Source: Edaphochlamys debaryana
Lineage: Eukaryota > Chlorophyta > Chlorophyceae > Chlamydomonadales
Assembly (NCBI GenBank): GCA_016858145.1
Contig: JAEHOE010000020.1
Span: 1,116,001-1,180,000 of the forward strand
Length of the DNA: 64,000 nucleotides
Direction of reading: 5' to 3'
This document shows, piece after piece, positions 12,131 to 22,060 of the stretch (its first letter is position 1; each line of letters opens with the position of its first letter). The notes beneath the pieces are model-generated. The model was not told where the DNA came from, ran no database searches, and saw only the letters and a program-made list of their open reading frames with translations. The position numbers and the translations under genes were made by a program.

Positions 12131-13670
12131 AGCATTGCGGTGGGTAGGTGGCGGCACTGCGCCCCCGGCCGCACCTGTGACCTCCCCCCGGACTCTGCGG
12201 AAGCGGAGCGCATTTGGGGGGGCCAGGGGGCCACAGGCCAGCCGTTCGCTCATGCTGCGGGGAGCGGGGGAGCGGTGTTCATGCCGCCTGCGGGAGTGTT
12301 GGTGAGAAGGTGTGTGAGGCGCCTAGGCCGCTTGGTGTTTGGGGAGGAGGGGTGGCCGTGGAAGGTCCTGGAACTGTTTCAAAGCGCGTCTGAGTTTCCT
12401 GGAGGGCGTGCTGGAGGTGACCGTTGCTCGTCCTCGTCGTGGACGACAGAAACCTTTGGAGGAAACGCCGCCTTTCTGAACACTTTGCGCGCGCTGCGAC
12501 AATCCCGCTGCACGCGCGACGCGAGGCCGTCGCGATTATTAGCTGGTTTGTTGCAGTCTGCACAGGCGTCGGTTCCGGGCTGGGTTCCCGTTGGAGGGTC
12601 GACGTGGCGGCTTTGCGAATCGGAGGTGAAACCGAAACCGAGAGTTTCGGCCATTCCTCGCTGTAGCTGAAGCTGTTGTAGCTGCCTTTGCGAGTTGCGC
12701 CATCAGTCCTGGCCTTGCAGCAGCTAGGCGACACGGGCCGGGGCAAATGGGCGACGGAGGAGCTAGGCGCCTCAGCAACACACGGACGACTCGCCGGTGC
12801 CCTTCCTCGGTGCCTGCGCCGTGTGCTGCTAGACAGCCTTGCTGCTTGTACATCACATGGAGGCGCTGCCCTCCGTTTTCCGGTGCCCCCCTTGGATGGG
12901 GTTTGCACAAGTCTTCGCCGTGGCCCTTACAAGACCCGGCAATGCGTGCGCGGGAGGAAGTCCTCCTGGTTTAAGCATCCTCACAACTCGGCATCCGTCA
13001 GTAATGTAAGCTTGGTCCGTCCGCGCGCCATCACTCCGCACAGTGCCCTCCGCCGCCGCCTCCCCGGCACCACCGCCCCACGCCCAGGCGCGGGAGCCGA
13101 GCTACCAGGCGGCAGGCGGGCCAACCGACCCCCACACACCAGTACAGACCCTAGTGGACAATGGCATTGGCGTCATTGGGAGCCAAACATTATGCGTGTC
13201 CCCCTTGTACTACTTCGGTATCAAAACCCGACGCTTGTGCTCCCCAGCTGCCAAAAAGCACCGCACTGCAGAACCCGGGGCTTGTCCGCCTGCGCCCTGT
13301 CAAGCCCTCCGCGTCCGCCCATCCGGCTGGTGACACCCACTCAGCCCCCCGTCCGCCCGGCCCACAAGCCGTATGGTCCACACCGCACGCCCTACGAGCC
13401 CGAGAGCCGGCCGGGGCAGGCGGCAGCTTGCCCCGACCCCAAAGAAAAAGGCTCCGCGCAAGCTCGCCCCAGCGCAAGGGCTCTGCGACCCCTCGGCCAG
13501 GCCCCGACCAGGCTTCCGCTTTGGCTTCGGCCCACACCTGGGCGCCGCTTAGCCCAGGCCGCGCCAGCACAGGCCGGCCCTTTCGCGGCCTTGGAGCCCC
13601 TGAGGCCAGGCTGGGCCCCGCTGGACCCCGCTGGGCCCCTTCGGGCCCCTCTGGGCCCCGCCGGGCCCGC
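12131..13670. other. Intergenic, no gene recognised
   Basis: This lies between two convergent genes. A 328-codon plus-strand open frame (12688-13674) lacks an ATG start, has no recognisable motif and no exon-like ends, so I did not call it. Nothing else could be supported. Confidence 0.4.
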
Positions 13671-14997
13671 TTAGCCCGACTTGGGGAAGGTGTTGATGAT
13701 GTTCTGGATGACGGGCTGCGCCAGGGTGCCCAGGAGCAGGACCGTGGCCACGAAGCCAGCCACCGCCACCAGCTGGGGTTGTGGGGATTGGGGTGGGGTC
13801 GGGATTGGGGTTGGGGTTGGGGTTTGGGTGTCAGTTGGGGGGTGGGTTGGGGTTTGGGGTGGATTGGGGTGGATTGGGGGTGGGGGTAGGTTGGGGGTGG
13901 GGGTAGGTTGGGGTGGATTGGGGTGGGGTTTGGGGTGGGGTTTGGGCGGTGGATTGGGGTGGGTTGGGGTCCAGCGAGGGCAGAGGCGCTGGCGAGCTCG
14001 CTTACATAATCGGCACGGTTTCAAGTCAGCCTTTTTAGGAACCTGCGCAGCGGTGCGCCACAAGCTCCAGACGCAGCGGAGCCTGCTAAGCGAGCTGCTG
14101 GCCATCCCAGCCGCCAGCTCCTGACCCCTGGCCTTCCACGCACCCGAGGCCGAGGAGGGCCAGGGCCTAAGCGAGGGGGCCCTAGTCCCAGGCCCGATCG
14201 CGGCGCTGCAATGTTTGTCCACAAACACCAAGTGCTCCGCACCAAACCCCATTGTGTCCAGCAACGCCCCACCCGTTACTGGCCTGAACCGGTCGATGCT
14301 GCGCCTGATACCCGCCTGACCCCGCCTGACCCCGCCATGTCCCCAAGTCCACCAAACGGGTCATGCACTGTCCTGGATTTCCAGGTTCACGAGCCCCCAT
14401 CCCAGCACCCATCCCATGTTCCCATCCCAGGATGTGCGGTCGAACCCACCTTGACGCCGACGTCAGCCACGCCGCCCTCCAGCAGATCCCCCTTCTCCGC
14501 CTGCCGCTTCATCTCCTCGATCTCCCTCTCATCCTGCTCCGTGGCACGCTTGGCCCGAACGAGCTGTAGTACGGACGACGAGGGAAGGCGAGGGGAAAAG
14601 GGGGAGGGACAGCGGGGGGTGGGTTGCAGCGAATGCAGAGACGTGGGTGCCGACAAGAAGATTGGGTCAGCGCCAACGGCGTGCCCCGTGCCCCCCAGTG
14701 AGCAGACATGCAAATATCCTCTTCTTCAGCATGTGAGAGCTCTGTGCGTGCTGAAAAGGTATCCAGGGGCGATTGATCTGCCCGACCGTGCGTGCGGGGT
14801 TGGGGACGGGCGGAGTTGACGGCACCACCAACGGGAGCTCCCACGCCGCCGCTCACCGTGAGCTGCCTCGCCCCGAGCTCCACGGGCTGAGCACGGAACG
14901 TGCGTGCTCCAGATCGTGCTGGGATCGGGACAGCGGTGGTTCTAGACCGAGGGATGGTCGATGGGGCCGAGGTCCAGGTGCGCATCGCGGCGGCCAT
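13671..14997 (-). CDS. Small plastid-type single-pass membrane protein, unknown function
   Basis: Three minus-strand exons, all phase 0: 14997-14857, 14563-14450, 13772-13671 (stop TAA), giving 118 residues. Exon 1 encodes an Arg/Ser/Thr/Ala-rich presequence (MAAAMRTWTSAPSTIPRSR) with no acidic residue until near its end, typical of a chloroplast transit peptide. Exon 2 is a charged, probably helical segment (RAKRATEQDEREIEEMKRQ). Exon 3 is a hydrophobic span, VAVAGFVATVLLLGTLA, followed by QPVIQNIINTFPKSG. After processing this would be a small protein with one transmembrane helix near its C-terminus, the design of many thylakoid assembly or subunit proteins. Location is inferred; no family was recognised. 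Its second intron (13773-14449) contains a G-rich minisatellite and a copied exon fragment. Confidence 0.7.
13785..13975 (+). repeat. G-rich intronic minisatellite
   Basis: Imperfect repeats of ggggttggggtttggggtgg / attggggtggattgggg fill the start of intron 2 of the small membrane-protein gene. The unit is about 10-14 bases, on the strand opposite to transcription. It has telomere-like TTGGGG runs and G-quadruplex potential. Confidence 0.75.
14025..14185 (+). repeat. Degenerate copy of an exon of the Gln-rich gene
   Basis: In opposite orientation to its source, 14060-14110 repeats 8272-8322 with almost no mismatch and translates to KLQTQRSLLSELLAI in both places. Further on, cgaggagggccagggcct at 14149-14166 matches the exon's gaggaggaccagggcctaa, after an inserted stretch. 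Upstream, 14025-14058 resembles the minus strand near 8785-8825. It lies inside an intron of the 118-aa gene and is not itself coding. Confidence 0.75.
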
Positions 14998-15648
14998 TTT
15001 GCCTAGGGTGAAAAGGCTTGGGTGAGGAGGGTAAGGGGGGTGGTAGAGCAATCAGGCGGGCCAGATGCGCATAGAGGCTCTGGCGACAGAGATGAGACCT
15101 CGCCGATGCTGAAAGTTGGGCGCTGCGACCTTTTGCATCTACCCACGAGCTGCGTAGAACCGCTCGCCGACGTTTAGCAGCTCACTTGACATTGCGCTCG
15201 CAGGCGCTTCCGAGAGCAACACCTTCGCGTGGAATTCCGCTTCCGCCGCGCTGCCGACACAGGCCCCTGGCCCACCTTCTTGCTTAAGCAAAGCAACTGC
15301 GACTCCTGTAGGCAGCGGCGCGGCCCGGAAACGTCAGCGCTTGAGCGGGACGGCATTCTCGGCGACGTGGACCGGGTGCCCGGCATCATTCGTTCGCTGA
15401 GGTGCGACGGCAGGACGGAGTTCTCATGTTTGGGAATGCAAGCTTGCGGCACCGACTGGGGGCGTGGGCGCTTGTCGACCTCGCGTGGAGCTCTGTGGCC
15501 CAAGCCCGCGCGAAGCCAATACTCCAACTGCGCGTTACGCATCCTCGCGACGCCCTATCACCGCGGCAAGCGCTGAGGCTTATCTGCATGCCGCTTCCCC
15601 CGCCGCTCCTGTTCGCAGCGCCCTGGACCTCCACGAGCGCCCCGCATC
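14998..15648. other. Divergent intergenic/promoter region
   Basis: This separates the 118-aa gene (-) from the CLC gene (+) and should hold both 5' UTRs and promoters. No convincing TATA box, motif or ORF was identified. Confidence 0.4.
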
Positions 15649-18600
15649 ATGGCTTCGCCGAGCGTAGGTTCTCACCCCACGCTCTATCGCACGCTCAGCA
15701 ACACGCTCACCGCAACATGCAGCACCAGCGGCACCAGTATGCTATGCCCGCGACCCCAGCCCCGGCGCCGGGAGCGGCTTGCGTCGGCAGGCGCCCGCCG
15801 GGAACCCTTCTCGGCGCCCCGCCCAAGCCGCCGCATGGGCGGTCGCCTGAGCGCCCTTCCGCGCCACCAGCCTAGCCTCAGCCCAGCGCCCTCTCCTGCG
15901 CTTCCTGGCCTGGCGTCAGCACGCGGCGGCCAGGCTGCAACAACCCTGGTTCCCGCTGGCGCGGCACCCCTCCCAGCCACGGGGGCCGCCCTCCCGGGGC
16001 GCCGCTCCATGGCCGCCCGCTCCGCCTCAGTCCGTACCACCAGCGTGTCCCCGGACCGCAACGGCAGCCGGGGCGAGAGCATGGACGAGGAGCTGGGGGT
16101 GGGGGCGCCCGCGCCTCCACACGCCGAGGCGCAGCCGCCCGCGCTGTACGCGGACCTGGAGGACGCCGTGCCGTACCGCAATGGCGCGAAGAAGAAGTCG
16201 GCGCCGGGCGCTGGGGGGGCTAGCGCGGGGCCAAGCGTGGCCAGCATGGGCTCCGTGGACCTGGTCGAGGGGCCGTCCATGGTGTCGCCCATGGCGCCAT
16301 CTGGGTTGGGCCCGGGGGGGCTCAATGGCGCGGGCGGCGCCGCGTACGCGGGCATCGGCGACGACCCGTCGGTGGACGAGGTCTGCGTCGTCGACCTGGG
16401 CCCGAATGGCTCCACCACGACGCGGTGCATGCCGGCCGCGTCCCTCCCGGCCACCGTGGCATCCATCATGCACCCCGCCACGACGACCGCGGAGGCCGCG
16501 GCGCGCGGCGCGATCGTCGACGCCGCGATCGCGGTGTCACTGCGGCCGTCGGGCTTTGGCGCGACGATGGTGGAGGGCGACCACATGGCCAACGCGGACG
16601 ACCTCGCGTCCGACGTCCGCGGCACCATGTCGATGGACTCGGGGCCCGTGTACCCGACCGGGAGCTCCGCACAGGACCCGCTCGACGGCGCCGCGGTGAA
16701 CCGGCTGCTCGCGATGAGCGCGGCGCAAGGCGTCGCGAAGGGATCCATCGACATGGCGGATACGCCCGAGGGCCTCACGGACGTCGAGGTCTCGTCGGTG
16801 GCACCGGTGGCTGACTGGCTCAAGGACTCGGACGACATCACGACGCTCACGTATGCGGTGCTCACCGGTGGCGTTGTCGCAACGGCTGTGTTCCTGTTTG
16901 ACGTGTCGATTCAGACCATCCACGACCTGCCCGACATCTTTGCCAACGGCCTGGGCATCGGCGGCGGCCGCAAGACGGGCCTGGAGTTCTTCGGCATGTC
17001 CGTGCCCTTCAGGTGGGGGCTGTTGGCTAGGAGGGGAGGGACAGGGGTTTGGCGGATGTTGGGGAGAGGCAGTGTCTGGGGTAGCGGCATAAGGCAGGGC
17101 AAGGCTTGGTCTTGGTCTTGGGAGCCATAGGGCCGCGCGGAGACCACCTGTGCTGTGAAGAGGCTGGGGTGCTGGCCTCAGGTTGGGGTGGCGGCGGCCA
17201 CAGGCAGGGCCCGCTGGGGTTATTGCGACGGCCTTCCGGACCCTGGCCCTCCCTCTCCTCCCTGCCCTGCTTGTGCCCTGTCCCCTGCTGTCCACCTTGC
17301 CCCACCCTTGCCACCGTTGCCAACCCTTCTTCTCGCCTCTCGCCCTTCCCCGCTGCCACCCTCTCACAGGTGCGTCATGCCGGTGGCCGCGGGTGTGGCG
17401 GTGGCGTGGCTGCAGGGCCTGGGCTTCTCGCCCGCGCTCAAGGTGCTGACGCGGGCCATGGAGGGAGTCACGGACGACACCTCCAAGGCCCAGCTGCCCA
17501 CCAGCTACTGGCAGGCGAGTGCCGTGCGGCGCGGGCCCTGTGCCTTGTCCAGCTGTTGGGCAAGGTGCCCATGTCATGCGTAACCGTTGGCTTTGTGACC
17601 CTAGAACCTGGCTTTGGCGAGTGCCGTGCGGTGCGGGCCCTGTGCCTTGGGTGGCGGTGGCGGTGGCGGTGCGGCTTGGGCCCCTTTCCTCTTCCAAAGG
17701 CTGTCTTGCAAAGCTCCCCTTTGATGCGGTATCACTGACTAGGCGATCGGGAAGGCGGCTGGGGACAAGCCTAAGGTTCTGTCCCATGCAGGCCGGCACC
17801 TCGCCCACAACCTTTCCCTCTTTGACGCGTACATCCTCCACCCGAACCCTCCTCCCACCTCCTAAACCCCCTCCCTTCCCCCTCCCTTCACCCGCCCACA
17901 CCCCTGCAGGTGGCGCGCAAGAGCCTGGCCTCCGCCATCACGCTCGGCTCCGGCGCCTCGCTGGGCCCCGAGGCGCCCTCCGTGGAGCTGGGCGCCAACA
18001 CGGCCGCCGTCATCGCCCCCAAGAACCTGTCCAAGCGCCGCCAGCGCATGCTGGTGGCGGCCGGAGCGGCGGCAGGTGAGGGCGGGGGTGCAGGAGGCTG
18101 CTGGGGAGGAACGGGGGTTCCTGGGCTGGGCCCAAGGACGCAGACGCTGTAGGCGGCTGGTGGGGAGAGGCTGCTGGAGGAAGCGGAGGGCTTGCTGTGT
18201 TGGGGGCTTTGCGGCGCAGTCAAGAGACGGGACGGCGCGAGAGGAGGAGTTCAATGCCAGCTGGCCACCAGAGTCCCCGCCTCTTCTTGCAGACCTCCCC
18301 TTTCCCGTGACCCCCTGCTCCCCTCCACCCCAGGTGTGTCCGCCGCCTTCGACGCCCCCGTGTCCGGCGCCCTGTTCGCGGTGGAGTTTGTGCTCAAGTC
18401 CTCCCGCCTGGGCCTGGACCGCCTCTCCACGTCCACCGTGTTTGTGTCCACCTCGGTGGCGGCGGGCGTCATCGGCTTCCTGCGCGCGCAGGTGCGAGAT
18501 GTCCGTGCTTGGGATATCGCATGTGTTGAATGGTAGTTGTGGAGGTAGTGGTCAGAGCCCTTGCTGTGGGGCGGCGGGGAATGGGGTGGCGGCGGGCGTC

Positions 18601-21600
18601 ATCGGCTTCCTCCGCGCGCAGGTGCGTGTGCGCGGGGTGGTGGGGGGCTAAGGACGGGACCTGGGAGCGGCGGGAGTTGGGGGTGGGGGCTGGGTGGAGC
18701 GGCAATGGCAATGGGAGTGGGAGTGGGGACGGGAGGCACACTGTAGCGGCCGGCACCTTGAGTCAGGAGGCATGCGGGCAAGAGCAGTACCAGTGCCGCG
18801 GGCGGGGATGTGTGCGCTTTCTCTACCTGCGTCACCCTCACCCCCTCAACCCCTCCCTCCGATCCCCTGTAGGGCCAAGCCCTGGGCATCGCCGGTGCGG
18901 GCACCCACTTGGTGGGGCGCATCCCCTACTTCTCCATCCAGCCCAACCTGCTGGTGGACGTGGCGCAGTTCTCGGCCCTGGGGCTAGGTGAGGGGGAAGA
19001 CGGGGGAGGGCAAGGGGTGGCGCGGGAGGGGGAACGGCGCTTGAGCTGGGTGTAGGGGAGGGAGGGTGGTAGAGGTCCCGGGAGAGCAGAGGGAAGGAGA
19101 CGGTGTAGGGGAGGCCTGTGGGAGGAGGGGCCCAACATGCCCTGCTGGTGGAGGGGGCCCAGGTGTCAGCCTGTGGGCGGGCGAGCACCAGCCTGTTGAG
19201 GGAGGTAGCGGGGGTGGGGAAGAGGGACGCGGGCGGGATGTGAGCTTAGGGCAGGCAAGAGCGCGCTCAGGGGAGGCGGGCATAGCCCCCGCGTAGCACA
19301 CAAGCAACGAGCCTTGGGGCTGTTGAGGCTGGGGTGGGGGCGAGGAAGGTGGCAAGGAAGGGAAGGGAAGGGGCCCGACCTGGCCGACCCGTAGGCCAGG
19401 CGGAAGGGCGGCATGACGGTAGGGGGACCGCGGCACCAACCACAGCTGGGTTGCACGCGTCGCCAACATTCCCCCCTCCACCCGCCCCTCGCCCCCACCC
19501 CAAACAGGCTGCTCCGTGGCGGCCGTGGCCCTGTACGAGGGCGTGCGTGTGTCGGAGATCGCTCTGCGCCCGCTGCCGCGCTGGCTGTCGGCCCCCACGG
19601 CGGGAGCGCTGTGCGGCATCATCGCGTACAAGTTCCCACAGGTGGGAGGGGAGGGGTGTATCAATGGGCACGGGGGGCGAGAAAGAGGCAAGGTGGTGGG
19701 GCGTGGGTTCGGGCATCATCGCGCACCAGTTCTCGCAGGTGGGGAGGGGGGGGAGAGGGGGGGCTATGGTGGAGTCCCGCAGGTGGAGGTAGGGGGAGAG
19801 GGGGGGGCTATGGTGGGGTGGGGTGGTTGGGCGCAAGCTGAGAGTTGAAGGGGGCGGAAGAGTCTGGGGCTGGGCCGGGGGGCTGTCGATTGGGAGGGGA
19901 GCTGGCCAGCGGCGGCGCCTGGGGCCGGGGGTACACGCCAGGGGGCGGACGAAGAGACCGCGAAGAGGGGTAGGGCAGATGGGTTTCTGGGCCGGGGGCG
20001 GGGCAGGGCCAGGGAGAGCTATCGGCGACAGTGGATCAGGCACGGCTGTGGCCAACCTCCTTGCTCTCGTTCCGTTCGTACCGCAGGTCCAGTACGGCTA
20101 CGTGAATCTGGAGGAGATCTTCCGCGATTCCACCGGCATGAGCGCCGGCGATCTCACGGCGCTGCTGACCGCCAAGATCGTTGCCACGTCACTGTGCGTG
20201 GGCGGCGGGCTGGTGGGCGGCCTGTTCGCGCCGTCACTCTTCCTGGGCGCTCTGGTGGGTGGGGCGGGAGCCTGGGAGGGGTTGGGGCGGGGCATGGGGG
20301 GAGGGGCCCTGGTGAGAGGGGAGGACGGCGGGGGCGGGGGTAGAGTTGAGGGCAGCGCAGGGAGTGAGGCCGGGGCGTGGTCGTGTGAGGGAGGGCACGG
20401 GGACCTGCTCCTGGAAGGAGGGAAGGAGGAAAGGCGGCGTGGGGAGGACAGCGGGACCCAGTCCCGGTTCGGGGACAACCCCCCCTCCTCCCTCCTCCCC
20501 CCTCTCCCCCAAGCAAGGATTCCCTGGCATCGGCGCAATCCCGCTCAGCAACGACACCCTCCCCCCCCTCCCCCTCCCCCTCTCAGGTGGGCGACGTCAT
20601 GGGCCACTTCGTCGCCGCGCCCTGGGGCCTGCCCGACCCCACCTCCCTGGTGGTGGTGGGCGCCGCCGCCGTGCTGGGCGCCGCCTGCCGCGCGCCCCTC
20701 ACGGCCGTGGCGCTCATGGTGGAGATCACTAGGGACACGGGCCTGCTGGTGCCGCTGCTGAGCGCCATCGGGGTGGCCTCGCTCTTCACCGACTACCTGG
20801 AGGGCATCTTCTCCAAGCGCCTGGAGCGGGTGAGGGGGAAAGAAGGGGGGAAGCGGAAGGGAGGGGTGATGTGTTTTGTTGACACGCGGGGAGGGACGGG
20901 TGTGTGTGTGGGGGGGGGGGGCGGCGGTTGTGAGTACCTGGCATGTAGGGCATTCAGTAGAGGAGCAGGTGGGGAGAGAGAGGGTGGGTGGCGGTATAGG
21001 GGGGCTACTCATGCCTTCTCCTGCTGCGCACCGTGTGTCCTCCTCGCATCGTGTCTCCTCCTTTTGACACCCCTCTTGCCTCCCTCCTACCCCCCCACCC
21101 CACTCGACGCTCTCCCGCTTATCAGCTTCAAACACCCCCCACCGTACCCCACCCCCCCAGGCCCTGGTGGAGCTGTACCTGCGGGAGAAGGCCTTCTTCT
21201 GGGCGGCGTCGCTGGTGCCGCCCCCGCCCGGGCCCTCGGCCTCGGGGGGAGACAAGACGGGTGAGCGCACACCGGGTGGAGGGGGCGGCAGGCAGGGGCG
21301 GGCTGGGATGTGGATCGGCCAGCGACCTGGGCGGTCAGACAGGCCAATCAGAGTCGCTTGCTCGCCATACACACACGCGCGCCAACACCCTCCCACCCCA
21401 CCCCAGCACGGATGTGGGTCGGCCGTCCCGCCCCTCCAGCGCTCGGCCCTGCCCATCTGGCGGGGCCGCAGCCTGACCAACGCAGAACGCACACGCCACC
21501 CGCTGCCCCATGCACACACACGCCCTGACATCCCCCTCCGCCCCCTCCCCTCCCCCCTCCACCCCACCCCACCCCAGTCGAGGACGTGCTGGGCACGCGC

Positions 21601-21795
21601 GCGCGGCTCTACGTGCGCCACACGCTCCCCCTGGCCCAGGCCAAGGCGGCCATGGCGGCCAAGGGCAGCAGCGCGGCGGTGGTGGTGGACGACAACTTCT
21701 CGCCCCTGGGGGTGGTGTACGCGGAGGACGTGGAGGCGGAGCTCATCCGCCAGCGCCTGCTCAACGAGCCGGACGCCAACTTCAACCGCCCCTAG
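15649..21795 (+). CDS. CLC-family chloride channel/transporter (plant CLC-e/f-like)
   Basis: Ten exons join in frame: 15649-17012, 17370-17514, 17910-18075, 18334-18491, 18873-18987, 19508-19641, 20087-20254, 20587-20829, 21161-21260, 21578-21795 (TAG), giving 936 residues. About 390 residues of low-complexity N-terminus precede the first membrane helix (LTYAVLTGGVVATAVFLF). The start is Ser/Arg-rich and could be a plastid transit peptide. CLC signatures are GSGASLGPEAPSVELG (anion filter with the gating Glu), AAFDAPVSGALFAVEFVL, and GGLVGGLFAPSLFLGA. The residue at the proton-glutamate position reads Phe (AVEF), as in the non-antiporter-like plant e/f group, so channel-like behaviour is possible. 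The C-terminus holds one CBS-like unit (VEDVLGTRARLYVRHTLPL). The intron after 17514 uses a GC donor (gcgagt). Location in a plastid or other internal membrane is inferred. Confidence 0.88.
18586..18621 (+). repeat. Intronic copy of CLC exon 4 end with donor
   Basis: The 36 bases ending exon 4 (18456-18491) recur here with one substitution, again followed by gtgcg. The copy lies in the same intron, 130 bp downstream, so the intron offers two nearly equivalent 5' splice sites. Confidence 0.85.
19711..19738 (+). repeat. Intronic copy of CLC exon 6 end with donor
   Basis: gcatcatcgcgcaccagtt plus ctcgcag|gtgggg repeats the end of exon 6 (about 19616-19641, gcatcatcgcgtacaagttc plus ccacag|gtggga). 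A shorter third trace, gtcccgcag|gtgg, follows near 19774-19786. Confidence 0.75.
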
Positions 21796-21847
21796 ATGGG
21801 CGTAAGGGCGCTGGGGGTGCGTCCGCCTGCAAGCGGGGAGGCAGGGG

Positions 21848-22060
21848 CTGCTCAACGAGCCGGACGCTAACTATCACCGCTCGGACGCTAACTCACTTCG
21901 GGCCTGGAGGGCCTAAGGGCCTAGAAGGCCTAGAGAGGACCTAGAGGGCCTAAGGGCTGCCCCCGTGGAGGAGGACGTGGAGGGCGAGGAGGCTGTGTCA
22001 GCGGCGCCGTGCCAAGCACCTGTGGTGGGAGCCGGACGCCAACGCCAACCGCGCCTACAC
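21848..22060 (+). repeat. Copies of the CLC last-exon end downstream of the stop
   Basis: ctgctcaacgagccggacgc at 21848-21867 repeats the coding end of CLC (21758 onward). A second degenerate copy (gagccggacgccaacgccaa) begins near 22029. Both lie in the presumed 3' UTR. Confidence 0.75.

Noticed and set aside
12688..13674. 328-codon plus-strand open frame
   Set aside because: There is no ATG at its start, no domain-like sequence and no exon borders; probably GC-driven.
15684..17901. Long minus-strand open frames opposite the CLC gene
   Set aside because: They are antisense to CLC exons and the GC-rich composition makes stops rare. They show no motifs.
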